NCBI RefSeq assembly: GCF_001429545.1
Contig: NZ_LMSP01000046.1
Location: 117,649 to 181,648, forward strand
Length of the DNA: 64,000 nucleotides
Direction: 5' to 3'
Origin: Paenibacillus sp. Soil787
GTDB taxonomy: Bacteria; Bacillota; Bacilli; Paenibacillales; NBRC-103111
Within the stretch, counting starts at the first letter, position 1. Every line of letters begins with the position of its first letter. A program made the translations under genes and the position numbers. Positions 9,313 to 18,063 of this stretch are shown in pieces. The notes below the pieces were generated by a model. That model saw only the letters and a list, made by a program, of their open reading frames with translations. It made no database searches and was not told where the DNA came from.

Positions 9313-10221
9313 GTGGAGCAAGTTATCGCACGTCAAAGAGGAACAGATTTCTCCTCGGTGGCCATTCGGGCATTCGGCTACTTCGTTATTGGTCTTTTCG
9401 CTCTGTTTTGTTTACTGCCTTTTCTTCTTGTCCTTGGGACGTCGTTCACAGCAGAGAAATCGATCACGTTACACGGCTACAATTTGTGGCCCAAGGAGTT
9501 CAGTACTTTTGCTTATAAAATTGTGTTCGAGAATCCGGGAGTCATAATTGGCTCCTATGGGGTTACGCTCGGCATTACGTTGGTTGGAACAACCATTGGG
9601 TTGTTTATCGTAGCCATGACGGGTTATTCCTTGCAGCGTCCTGATTTTCCTTATCGGAATCGGATCTCCTTCTTCATTTACTTTACAACATTGTTTCAGG
9701 GTGGAGTTGTCCCCTTTTACTTAATCATGACGCAGTGGCTGCATCTGAAGGATAACTATTTGGCTGTCCTGCTGCCTGGACTGATGAGCCCTTTTCTCAT
9801 TATTATGATGAAAAGCTTCGTAAGGTCCATCCCGCATGCGATTACAGAATCGGCCAAAATGGACGGGGCGGGTGATTTCAAGATTTTCACCAAGCTCATC
9901 CTGCCGATGACAACACCGGCGCTGGCCACCATTGGATTGTTTATTGCTTTGGGTTATTGGAACGAATGGTACAATGCGATGTTGTTCCTATCACCCGATT
10001 TAAAGTATAGGCCGCTTCAATTATTCCTGTACAACGTTGTAACAAGTGCCGATTTTATCAAAAACTCATCGGTCTCCTCCAATGTACAGCCAAGGGATAT
10101 GCCGCTGGAGTCCATGAAAATGGCTACCGCAGTCGTCGCAACGGGACCGGTCATTCTCTTTTATCCGTTGGTGCAGAAATATTTCATCCAAGGTATTACC
10201 GTTGGTGCTGTAAAAGGCTGA
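9313..10221 (+). CDS. carbohydrate ABC transporter permease (YtcP/LplC-like)
   Basis: A 302-residue membrane protein with the permease EAA loop near residue 179 (ESAKMDGAGDFKIFTKLILP) and about six hydrophobic helices. It forms the second half of the heterodimeric channel with the product of the gene at 8289. The start is GTG 9313, preceded by TTAGGAGGG. The C-terminal GITVGAVKG ending is typical of LplC/YtcP permeases. The 49-nt gap to the first permease has no terminator, so both belong to the GH35 operon. Confidence 0.9.
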   Translation: MEQVIARQRGTDFSSVAIRAFGYFVIGLFALFCLLPFLLVLGTSFTAEKSITLHGYNLWPKEFSTFAYKIVFENPGVIIGSYGVTLGITLVGTTIGLFIVAMTGYSLQRPDFPYRNRISFFIYFTTLFQGGVVPFYLIMTQWLHLKDNYLAVLLPGLMSPFLIIMMKSFVRSIPHAITESAKMDGAGDFKIFTKLILPMTTPALATIGLFIALGYWNEWYNAMLFLSPDLKYRPLQLFLYNVVTSADFIKNSSVSSNVQPRDMPLESMKMATAVVATGPVILFYPLVQKYFIQGITVGAVKG

Positions 10222-10263
10222 CGCAAAACATATACCAAAACGATTATGGGGAGGCAAATCCGA

Positions 10264-11871
10264 ATGTTCAAGAGAAAAAAGAAAGCGCTCAGTGTAGCTC
10301 TGGCAGCGACGCTTGCTGTAAGCTTGACAGCGTGCTCCACACCTAGCAGTACAGGAACTAATTCCACGGATAAAGCGGCAGCGACTACTGCGGCAACAGG
10401 GACAGCAGCACCATCAGGCAAAATTGACACCTCCGAGTTTCAAACGATTTCCTACGTGATGTTGGGGGATAAACCGAAGAATGGTCAATTTGAAAAGGTA
10501 ATGGAGAAGGTCAACGCTATTTTGAAACAAAAAGCAAATGCAAAACTGGAAATTAAATGGGTGGAATGGGCCGATTGGCAAACCAAATATAATCTGTTGC
10601 TAGCTTCAGGAGAACCGGTTGATTTGATCACGGTTGCAACAGATTGGTTGGATACTTGGCAGAATGCACAAAAAGGCGCTTTCCAGCCGCTGGATAAGCT
10701 GCTTCCTGTGTATGCGCCGTTAACTTGGAAGGAAGTACCGCCAGAGAACTGGGCTGAGACGAAGTACAAGAATCAAATCATGCTCATTCCTGAAGATCAT
10801 TATACGCAGTGGGTTAATCACGGTTTCTTGTATCGTGGTGATTGGGCCAAAGAGTTTGGGATCACGGCGCCGATTACAGATTGGAAGTCGATGGAGACCT
10901 ATCTCCAAGGTGTCAAGGATAAGAAGCCAGGCGTTGTTCCTTGGGATGCGAATGGTACGGCTGCTGGTAATATTGGCGGCTACATCAATTCCTACACAGA
11001 TGCGATTGAACTTCCGATCAGTACAGGTCTCTTCGGTCTAATCTACGGTAAATCCTATGATGAGAAGTATAAAGCTTACAGCCCTGTTCTCGATGATACC
11101 TTCGTGAATTTTGCCAAACTTATGAAAGATTGGGGCGACAAAGGCTTCTGGCGCGATGATGTGCTGAACTATAAGGGCGATAACCGTTCTGAACTGGAAG
11201 CTGGTAAATCCTCAATAGATCAGCATCATACGCAAACCTTCCTTGGTGAACGTATCAAAATGGATAAGCTGCAGCCGGGATCGGACCTCCAGTTCTTTCC
11301 ATTCTCGGCTACACGCAACAATCTCGTATCCATGTCGATCACGCATGGCGGTACTTCCATTGGTGCGAAAAGTAAGCATCCGGAGCGCGCTCTGATGGTC
11401 TACGAGCTGATTCGTCAAGATCCAGAAGTGTATCATTTGATGAATTACGGCTTGGAAGGCACACAATACGTCATCAAAGATGGCAAACGTTTCCGTCCAG
11501 ACGGCTATGATGTGCAAAGAGACGAATTCTATTCCAACTTCTGGGGTGGACGCATCGATAAGAATGAAATTCCAGATGGTAATGATTGGTCAGGAAAAGG
11601 CGCGCTTTATGCATCCTATGACAAAATCAAAAAGCCATTCCCATACGGCCGATTCGTTTTCGATAAGGGACCTGTGTCAAACGAGCTGACAGCGGTTACC
11701 CAAGTTGTTGGACAAATGGGACCTGCGATTCTTTATGGCAAAGCGGGAGACCCAGTCAAAGCAGTTGATGATTTCCGCGCGAAGCTGAAAACAGCAGGTT
11801 TTGATAAGCTGATGGCTGAAGTCCAAAAACAATTGGATGCCTTCAAAACCACTGTAGAAAGCAGCAAATAA
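10264..11871 (+). CDS. extracellular sugar-binding lipoprotein (LplA/YtcQ-like)
   Basis: A 535-residue lipoprotein: the signal peptide ends in LTAC with Cys24, followed by a Ser/Thr/Ala-rich tether. The long form (over 500 residues) and pairing with LplB/LplC-like permeases match the LplA/YtcQ subgroup of oligosaccharide-binding proteins. I prefer ATG 10264, 9 nt after GGGGAGG (10248-10254), over ATG 10246, which lies within that Shine-Dalgarno. Being last in the operon, it should deliver the oligosaccharide to the two permeases for cleavage by the GH35 enzyme. Ligand not determinable; galactosides or plant side-chain sugars are likely from the glycosidase. Confidence 0.9.
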   Translation: MFKRKKKALSVALAATLAVSLTACSTPSSTGTNSTDKAAATTAATGTAAPSGKIDTSEFQTISYVMLGDKPKNGQFEKVMEKVNAILKQKANAKLEIKWVEWADWQTKYNLLLASGEPVDLITVATDWLDTWQNAQKGAFQPLDKLLPVYAPLTWKEVPPENWAETKYKNQIMLIPEDHYTQWVNHGFLYRGDWAKEFGITAPITDWKSMETYLQGVKDKKPGVVPWDANGTAAGNIGGYINSYTDAIELPISTGLFGLIYGKSYDEKYKAYSPVLDDTFVNFAKLMKDWGDKGFWRDDVLNYKGDNRSELEAGKSSIDQHHTQTFLGERIKMDKLQPGSDLQFFPFSATRNNLVSMSITHGGTSIGAKSKHPERALMVYELIRQDPEVYHLMNYGLEGTQYVIKDGKRFRPDGYDVQRDEFYSNFWGGRIDKNEIPDGNDWSGKGALYASYDKIKKPFPYGRFVFDKGPVSNELTAVTQVVGQMGPAILYGKAGDPVKAVDDFRAKLKTAGFDKLMAEVQKQLDAFKTTVESSK

Positions 11872-11881
11872 GGATAAAGAT

Positions 11882-11924
11882 ATCGAAGGTCTGTCTCTGA
11901 ACAGGCCTTCGATCTTTATATTTT
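11882..11924 (+). terminator. terminator after the GH35/ABC operon
   Basis: A 13-bp stem (ATCGAAGGTCTGT with ACAGGCCTTCGAT, one G-U pair) and loop CTCTGA, followed by CTTTATATTTT. The U tract is interrupted, so some read-through into the LacI gene is possible. Confidence 0.7.
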
Positions 11925-11945
11925 GACGTAACGGAGAGTGTATTC

Positions 11946-12959
11946 TTGGAATCTATAACCGTCTATGATATTGCCCGAGAAGCGAACGTCTCCGTCGCGA
12001 CAGTTTCCCGTGTTCTCAATGATACCGCACCCGTTCGAACCTCGACTAGGCAGAGGATTATGGCGATTATTGAAAAGCATAAGTTTCAGCCCAATGCGTT
12101 GGCACGCAGTCTGGTGAATAAGAAAACGGGCATGATTGGCGTGTTATTCCCAGATAGCAGCAACATGTTTTTCCCTGAGGTGTTCGGAGGGGCAGAGCGA
12201 GCTGCGCAGAAGCTTGGGTTCACACTCTTTCTATGTAATACATTCAGTAATTTCAGCAGAGAATCCGAGTATTTGAATCTACTTTGCGAAAGGCAGGTAG
12301 AAGGACTCATCTTTATGGGTGGACGTATTAATTCACGTCGTTGCCCCGAGCTGCTCGCCCAGGAAGTCGTGGATATCCAGAAGAGAATTCCAATTGTCTT
12401 GATCAATGGCAGCCTTCCGGGTCATCCCTGTCATCGGGTGAAAACGGACGAATATGCGGGCACCCAGCTCATGATGCAGCACCTTATTGATCGCGGGCAT
12501 CGAAGCATCGGCTTCTTGGGGGGAAACGCTGAAACGACAACGACGATGGAAAAGCTGCAAGCGTACAAAAGTACGCTTGGAGCGAATAATCTCTCATTTC
12601 GGAAACAAATCGTACGCTTGGGAGACTTCTCCATGGAATGTGGCCGCAAGCTGATGGATCAGTTCCTTACCATGCCAAATTGTCCAACTGCCTTTCTGTG
12701 TATTAACGATTATGTGGCCATTGGTGCTATGAAAGCTGTTATTTCTCATGGGCTGCGTATTCCGCAGGATATCGCCATTGCGGGGTTTGATGACAGCCAA
12801 TTAGCTTCTGCGATGAACCCCGAACTGACAACCGTTTCACAGCATAGTGAAGAGCTTGGGAGTCAAGCGATGGCTTTATTATCGAGATTGATACAGAAGG
12901 AAAAGGTGAAGAAACTGACGGTTCTGGAGCCTAAGCTCATCGTTAGGCAGAGTACGTAA
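11946..12959 (+). CDS. LacI/GalR family transcriptional regulator
   Basis: A 337-residue regulator. The first ~25 residues are the LacI helix-turn-helix (VYDIAREANVSVATVSRVLN), followed by the hinge (PNALARSLVNKKT) and a periplasmic-binding-protein-like effector domain. The start is TTG 11946, 7 nt after GGAGAG. It sits directly downstream of the GH35/ABC operon in the same direction and probably controls it or the second transporter cluster. The effector sugar and operator are not identifiable from the sequence. Confidence 0.92.
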   Translation: MESITVYDIAREANVSVATVSRVLNDTAPVRTSTRQRIMAIIEKHKFQPNALARSLVNKKTGMIGVLFPDSSNMFFPEVFGGAERAAQKLGFTLFLCNTFSNFSRESEYLNLLCERQVEGLIFMGGRINSRRCPELLAQEVVDIQKRIPIVLINGSLPGHPCHRVKTDEYAGTQLMMQHLIDRGHRSIGFLGGNAETTTTMEKLQAYKSTLGANNLSFRKQIVRLGDFSMECGRKLMDQFLTMPNCPTAFLCINDYVAIGAMKAVISHGLRIPQDIAIAGFDDSQLASAMNPELTTVSQHSEELGSQAMALLSRLIQKEKVKKLTVLEPKLIVRQST

Positions 12960-12982
12960 GACACCCATTAAATGGGTGTCTT
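12958..12982 (+). terminator. hairpin overlapping the LacI stop codon
   Basis: AAGACACCCATT (12958-12969) is repeated inverted at 12971-12982, forming a tight hairpin that begins within the stop codon. The following TTGAGGG is not a proper U tract, so it may be a weak terminator or an mRNA 3-prime stabiliser. Confidence 0.4.
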
Positions 12983-13026
12983 GAGGGTAATGGCCATGCA
13001 GCTTAAATGGATAAAGCATTGACTAG

Positions 13027-13055
13027 TTTCAATGATTAGACGAATCCTATACAAT
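13027..13055 (+). promoter_or_regulatory. candidate promoter for the second kinase/regulator pair
   Basis: TTTCAA (13027-13032), a 17-bp spacer and TACAAT (13050-13055) form a weak sigma-A-like promoter. Its -10 lies in the left arm of the terminator at 13046-13101, so transcripts starting here would contain only the right arm and escape termination. Inference only. Confidence 0.35.
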
Positions 13056-13101
13056 ATAACCGACAGGTATTGCCTGACGGTAGATTGTATAGGGTTTTTT
13101 T
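13046..13101 (+). terminator. nested terminator immediately upstream of a kinase gene
   Basis: Outer stem CCTATACAAT (13046-13055) with ATTGTATAGG (13084-13093), inner CAGG/CCTG hairpin, then GTTTTTTT. Only 27 nt separate its T tract from the ATG at 13129, so it must either terminate LacI transcripts or act as a conditional leader terminator for the kinase operon. Confidence 0.75.
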
Positions 13102-13128
13102 GAATTTTTGATGAGTAGGGGGCAAACC

Positions 13129-14928
13129 ATGCAGTTTCTACAAAAATATGTAACCATGCCTTGGTTTCGTAATCAGCGCATTCGCTATAAAATCATCTTG
13201 ATTTATTTTCCACTCATCTTCGTGCCTTTATTTGTATTAGGTTTTGTCTCGAATCAAGTATATACGAATGCGATTGTCAAAAAGACGATAAAAAATGTTT
13301 CGGATAACTCGTCCCTCATTATTACGCGCATCACGGGCATGTTAACGAATGTAGAAAGCTGCGCCAATATGCTGACGATCAATCTCAACAAATTGATCGT
13401 GGAAGACCCGCAATCCCAGGGGGCAGCGGAAACGAGCTTACAGATGTACACGCAGATTACGAATCAGTTGAGCTTTGCCCTGCTTGTATTTCCCGATGTC
13501 CAATCGGCTGCATTTATAGATGCGAATGGACGGGTCTTTGGATCTAATCTCCTTATGGAACGGAATCAGGAGTTGACCGCGAGCAGTGAAATGCTTAAAG
13601 AGATTGACGCCTCCAGTGGCAATAATATGTGGTTTCCCATGCAGCATCGTAATTACTTGACCCCTGATTCACAAGAAATAGTCATGACGCTAGGTAAGCG
13701 GATTGTCAATATTTATACGGGGCAAAAAATCGGTATGATCATACTGAATATCAAAGAAAGCTCCTTGTCTGCGATTTATCAGAAAATCGGCTCCATCCAG
13801 GATGGCAGCTATTTTATCGTGAATGAGGGAGGCGTCGTTATTTCTTCGCAGCATCCGGAGGATTTGCTTCATGATGTTGCAGATCCACCTTTGAAAAACT
13901 GGATTACGTCTAGTAAAGATACATCGGATCTTACCTCTTTTCAACATGAGAAAACGCTTGTAGTCAGCTCTGATGTTCCTAGCTTTGGGTGGAAGCTCAT
14001 CTCGATGGCCCCTTTACAATCCTTAACCGCGGATACCCGTAAAATCACTGTCCTTATTGTGTTTATAGGGTTGATCTGTTTATTTTTTGCTTTGCTTGGT
14101 GCGGGCATGCTTTCGCAATTCATTGCCAAACCGATTATGGGGCTTACCAAGCATATGAAGAAGGTCAAAGAAGGCAATCTGGACATCGAATTCCAGGTGA
14201 ATTCAGAGGATGAGATTGGATTATTGGCCTCAGGCTTCAATGCCATGATAAGGCGTGTTCAAGAGCTGCTGACAAACATTAATTTTGAGCAAAAGAAGAA
14301 GCGTGAATACGAGCTGGCGCTTATTCAGGCGCAAATTAAACCGCATTTTCTCTATAACACGTTAGATGTTATTTACACTTTGTCAGAAATGGGACGAGCG
14401 CGGGACGTACAGCGAACAACCAAAGCGTTGGCCGATTTCTATCGCGTGGCTCTAAGTAAAGGCAGAGAGACGATAACGATCGAGGAAGAAGTCCGCAATG
14501 TGAAGGATTATTTATCCATTCAGCGTATCCGTTATTCCGATGTGTTTACCTTTGAATTTGATATCCGGGGTGAAGTGCTCGGCGGTCTTATACCGAAATT
14601 AACTATTCAACCACTCGTTGAAAATGCGATCTACCATGGTCTTAAAACGAAGGGAAGCCTGGGGCTTTTGAAAGTAACAGGTGAAATTGTGGATGGTAAA
14701 ATCAAGATTATCGTCAGCGATGACGGGGTTGGCATGCTGCCGGAGCGGCTTGATGCTCTTATGAAAAAGCCTGAATCTCCGGAACAAGCTGTCGGCTATG
14801 GGTTAAGGAACGTGAAAGACCGTATACAGCTTTATTTTGGCGATGATTATGGCTTACAAATTGAAAGTCAACTGGGGCAGGGTACAGAAGTAACACTATG
14901 GCTCCCTTTTCAAAGTGAGGAAGGTTAA
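13129..14928 (+). CDS. sensor histidine kinase, YesM family
   Basis: A 599-residue kinase with transmembrane helices near residues 20-42 and 305-327, an extracellular sensor region between them, a HAMP linker, the His_kinase motif IKPHFLYNTL with His406, and a C-terminal ATPase domain (LVENAIYHG, DDGVGM). ATG 13129 is preferred because TAGGGGG (13116-13122) is 6 nt upstream; upstream TTG 13108 and ATG 13111 have no site. The gene follows a terminator with almost no space for an independent promoter. The regulator gene begins 3 nt after its stop, and a sugar transporter follows, its probable target. Confidence 0.92.
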   Translation: MQFLQKYVTMPWFRNQRIRYKIILIYFPLIFVPLFVLGFVSNQVYTNAIVKKTIKNVSDNSSLIITRITGMLTNVESCANMLTINLNKLIVEDPQSQGAAETSLQMYTQITNQLSFALLVFPDVQSAAFIDANGRVFGSNLLMERNQELTASSEMLKEIDASSGNNMWFPMQHRNYLTPDSQEIVMTLGKRIVNIYTGQKIGMIILNIKESSLSAIYQKIGSIQDGSYFIVNEGGVVISSQHPEDLLHDVADPPLKNWITSSKDTSDLTSFQHEKTLVVSSDVPSFGWKLISMAPLQSLTADTRKITVLIVFIGLICLFFALLGAGMLSQFIAKPIMGLTKHMKKVKEGNLDIEFQVNSEDEIGLLASGFNAMIRRVQELLTNINFEQKKKREYELALIQAQIKPHFLYNTLDVIYTLSEMGRARDVQRTTKALADFYRVALSKGRETITIEEEVRNVKDYLSIQRIRYSDVFTFEFDIRGEVLGGLIPKLTIQPLVENAIYHGLKTKGSLGLLKVTGEIVDGKIKIIVSDDGVGMLPERLDALMKKPESPEQAVGYGLRNVKDRIQLYFGDDYGLQIESQLGQGTEVTLWLPFQSEEG

Positions 14929-14931
14929 GAG

Positions 14932-16521
14932 ATGCAGAAAATATTAATTGTTGATGATGAATCCATTTTCCGAGAATACTTGCGCACGGCATTAGATTGG
15001 GAAGCTTATGGGTTTGAAATATGTGCGGAAGCCAAGAATGGGGTCGAGGCGTTGGAGCAAGTCGACGTGCATCATCCTGATATTGCCCTTGTGGATATTA
15101 CGATGCCATTTATGGATGGACTGACTCTTTCAGAGCAATTGAAGGAACGGTATCCAGCTACAAGCGTGGTGCTGATTACGGGCCATAACGAATTTGATTA
15201 TGCTCGAAAGGCACTTAAGCTTGGCGTTGAAGATTACATTCTGAAGCCATTTTCGAAGGATGAATTGGTACTGACACTGCTTAAGCTTCAGAAGGAGCAT
15301 CAGCGTGCCCAGGAAGAGAAGTCCACACTGAAGGAAAATCAGCTGTTGATGAAGGAGAGCTTTCTTAATCATTTGCTTAGCGGTGACTACAACCATTCCA
15401 ATGAGGAGACAACTACAAGACTTCATCAACTTGGGGAATCCTTCGAGTCACTATGCTTTGTGGTGGCGTGTATTGAGATTGATAACATGGATCACAAATG
15501 GAACAAAGTGAGTGAACGATTACTTTGGAAATATGCGGTGACGAACATTCTGAACGAGGCGCTGGAGGAAACGGAGAATCACTTGATCTTCAATGGACCA
15601 GAGGGGCGCATTATTTGCTTGGTGGAGCACCAAGGCAGTGGTGAGCTGGAAACTCCTGCGTTAGGCGGGTATGAAAAATTATGTTTCCTGATCAAGAAAT
15701 ATTTGAAATTTACGATCACCGTTGGTGTGGGGCGTAGTCAATTCGGTTATCAGGGGATCCGTACTTCCTATTTGGAGGCGCTTGAAGCCTTGCAAAATAA
15801 GTTTGTACTGGGGAATGATCGTGTTATCGCTTACGGGTCAGGAGTCTTGGAGTTAGGGACTCAAGCCTTCTATCCCACAGAAGTGAATGAAGAGCTGCTT
15901 GTTCAATTACGCATGCAAAATGGGGATAAGGTAGATGCTAAGTTGGAAGAAATATTCCAATCGATTCGTGATCAGCGGCTTTCCTTAGACTACACCTATG
16001 TCATAAGCATGGGACTTATTTCTGTTTGTCTGTCTTATGTAACGGAAACGGGGCATCCGATTGAAGACTGCTTCGGCGAAGCCTTTTTTCCCTATAGTGA
16101 AATCAAACGGTTGGAATCCATTGAAACCACATCGCTATGGATCAAGGAATTGTTCAATCAAGCGATCCTTTATACGGGTAAGCACAGAAAGACCCGATCG
16201 TCGAAAATTGCCCAATCCGCCAAAGAATATATTGAGCTTCATTACGGAGATCCCGAACTGCAATTGGATCAAATTGCCCAGCAGGTGTTCATCAACCCCA
16301 GCTATCTCCGGGCTGTATTCAAGAAAGAAATCGGCATGACGGTGACCGATTATGTCACACATGTTCGTATGCATACAGCGAAGGATTTACTCGGTAAAGG
16401 GAACATACGTCTTGCGGATATTGCTGAACAAATCGGCTTTAACGATCCTAGTTACTTTAGTAAAAGCTTCAAGAAATTTTTTGGTTATTCCCCTAGTGAG
16501 TATGAGAATAACCGTTTATAA
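14932..16521 (+). CDS. response regulator, YesN family (REC plus AraC HTH)
   Basis: A 529-residue regulator. The receiver domain has the acidic pair D8/D9 and phospho-acceptor Asp55 (LVDITMPFMDG), with the conserved Lys in YILKPF. The last ~100 residues are an AraC double helix-turn-helix (LDQIAQQVFINPSYLRAVFK and the IAEQIGFNDPSYFSKSFK repeat). Start ATG 14932 follows GAGGAAGG, which is inside the kinase gene, so the pair is coupled. Expected to activate the binding protein and permease genes that start at 16646. Confidence 0.93.
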   Translation: MQKILIVDDESIFREYLRTALDWEAYGFEICAEAKNGVEALEQVDVHHPDIALVDITMPFMDGLTLSEQLKERYPATSVVLITGHNEFDYARKALKLGVEDYILKPFSKDELVLTLLKLQKEHQRAQEEKSTLKENQLLMKESFLNHLLSGDYNHSNEETTTRLHQLGESFESLCFVVACIEIDNMDHKWNKVSERLLWKYAVTNILNEALEETENHLIFNGPEGRIICLVEHQGSGELETPALGGYEKLCFLIKKYLKFTITVGVGRSQFGYQGIRTSYLEALEALQNKFVLGNDRVIAYGSGVLELGTQAFYPTEVNEELLVQLRMQNGDKVDAKLEEIFQSIRDQRLSLDYTYVISMGLISVCLSYVTETGHPIEDCFGEAFFPYSEIKRLESIETTSLWIKELFNQAILYTGKHRKTRSSKIAQSAKEYIELHYGDPELQLDQIAQQVFINPSYLRAVFKKEIGMTVTDYVTHVRMHTAKDLLGKGNIRLADIAEQIGFNDPSYFSKSFKKFFGYSPSEYENNRL

Positions 16522-16551
16522 CGAATTTTCTAAATGTGCGGATTTTACAAG

Positions 16552-16588
16552 AACCCCTCGATTATTCCATTATCATAGGGGGTTTTTC
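16552..16588 (+). terminator. candidate terminator after the second kinase/regulator pair
   Basis: AACCCCT (16552-16558) can pair with AGGGGGTT, with one extra G, across a 19-nt loop, followed by TTTTTCC. The stem is short and the loop long, so efficiency may be low. Confidence 0.4.
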
Positions 16589-16645
16589 CTTATATACTCA
16601 GGTTGTAAAGAAGAGAAAGCACATGATGCCTGGGAGGTCCAACAA

Positions 16646-17980
16646 ATGAAAAAAATGGCAGTCACTCTCGTAAGCTTGCTCGCGGCTACTAGCCTTGCAG
16701 CTTGCGGAACTACAAACACAACTAAAGATGCAGGTGCAACTAGCGCGCCAACGGCTGCAGCAACAGCAGCACCCGCGAAGTCGGATGCAAAGCCGGTCAA
16801 ACTTAGAATTTATGCCCAGTACGCAGATGAAGATACCAAAACACCTTATGACTATGCGGTTGCAGAATTGAAAAAAGAAATGCCGAATGTTGAGTTAGAG
16901 CTTGATATTCAAGCGCAAGATGATGGCCAGAAGCTGAAGACTTATGCGGCTACAGGCAATCTGCCTGACATTTTTCAAGCAGGATTAGACATTATCGATA
17001 CGTTTAAGAAATCCAATAATATTCTAGTTCTGGATGAGTATGTAACGAAATTCGGCTTCAAGGACAAAATGCAGCCAAGCGCAATGAATACGCTGGTTAC
17101 AGATGATGGTCATACTTACGCTTTCCCTTACGCTGGTAACGAGGTAGCCCTACTTTACTACAACAAAGATTTGTTCCAACAAAATGGTGTGAAAGTACCG
17201 ACAACTTATGATGAAATGATGACGGCGGTTAAAACTTTCAATGGTAAAGGCATTACGCCACTTTCCATCTTCGCTAAAGAAAAATGGCCTTGCGTAGCCC
17301 TTTATGACATGTTCGTTTCACGCGCTGAACCAGCTGGTGTGACAAAGCTCGATAAAGGTCTTGCCAAGGCAGATGATGCTGCTTACAAAACAGCTGCAGA
17401 TAAAATCATTGAGCTGGTTAAAGCAGGCATGCTGCCAAAAGGCGCTACGAACTTGAACTATGATCAAGCAGCGGCGCTCTACCATGAAGGTAAAGCAGCG
17501 ATGTTCATTAACGGTCAGTGGGAAATCGAAGCGGCTACGAAAGCGCTTGGTGACAAGGCTGGCTACATGTACATCCCAGCTGCAGATGCTGCATCCTATG
17601 AAAAAGGTAAAACAGCATTCAGCGGCAGCGGCGGTCCTGGTGGATATGCCGTATCAGCAAACACCAAGGATAAAGAACTTGCAGCGAAAGTAGCATCCTT
17701 CATTTCCTTGAAATATGCGGAGTACAAGTTTACGAACCGCAGCAATCCAATCGTTGCAACTAAAGTAGATAAACCGATTGTGAAACCATTTCCACCGATG
17801 ATGGATCAACTATCCAAAGATATTCCGAAAATCACAAGCACAACAGCGTTCTCATGGGGATTGTCCAATCCTAAGTTCAAAGCAGCGCTTGAAGATGCCA
17901 CGCAAAACCTGATGACAGGTAATTATACAGCGGATCAATTCGTGAAAGATTTGAATAAATCAGCCGTAACAGCGAAATAA
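16646..17980 (+). CDS. extracellular sugar-binding lipoprotein (ABC solute-binding family 1)
   Basis: A 444-residue lipoprotein, signal peptide ending in LAAC with Cys20 and then an Ala/Thr-rich tether. The body shows family 1 features (LPDIFQAGLD, YYNKDLFQQNGV, GKAAMFINGQWE, FSGSGGPGGYA), typical of mono- or disaccharide-binding proteins of MalE/MsmE type. The start ATG 16646 follows GGGAGG by 8 nt; the reading frame is open far upstream to 16352 but that part overlaps the regulator gene and lacks a site. It heads a transporter operon with permeases at 18064 and 18955, probably under the two-component pair upstream. Confidence 0.93.
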   Translation: MKKMAVTLVSLLAATSLAACGTTNTTKDAGATSAPTAAATAAPAKSDAKPVKLRIYAQYADEDTKTPYDYAVAELKKEMPNVELELDIQAQDDGQKLKTYAATGNLPDIFQAGLDIIDTFKKSNNILVLDEYVTKFGFKDKMQPSAMNTLVTDDGHTYAFPYAGNEVALLYYNKDLFQQNGVKVPTTYDEMMTAVKTFNGKGITPLSIFAKEKWPCVALYDMFVSRAEPAGVTKLDKGLAKADDAAYKTAADKIIELVKAGMLPKGATNLNYDQAAALYHEGKAAMFINGQWEIEAATKALGDKAGYMYIPAADAASYEKGKTAFSGSGGPGGYAVSANTKDKELAAKVASFISLKYAEYKFTNRSNPIVATKVDKPIVKPFPPMMDQLSKDIPKITSTTAFSWGLSNPKFKAALEDATQNLMTGNYTADQFVKDLNKSAVTAK

Positions 17981-18003
17981 CCGAAGTTTCTATGGAAAAG
18001 GAG

Positions 18004-18039
18004 ACTCACACTGGATCGCTCAGAGCCGGTGTGAGTTTT
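18004..18039 (+). terminator. intercistronic hairpin between binding protein and permeases
   Basis: ACTCACACTGG (18004-18014) pairs with CCGGTGTGAGT (18026-18036), one G-U pair, followed by TTTT. Such a hairpin between a binding-protein gene and permease genes usually lowers permease expression relative to the binding protein by partial termination or mRNA 3-prime protection. Confidence 0.7.
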
Positions 18040-18063
18040 CTACTAAAAAAGGGAAGTGATGAC

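Noticed and set aside
16352..16645. Upstream extension of the second binding-protein gene
   Set aside because: The frame is open, but it overlaps the response regulator and a terminator, while ATG 16646 has a good ribosome site and begins a classic lipoprotein signal peptide.
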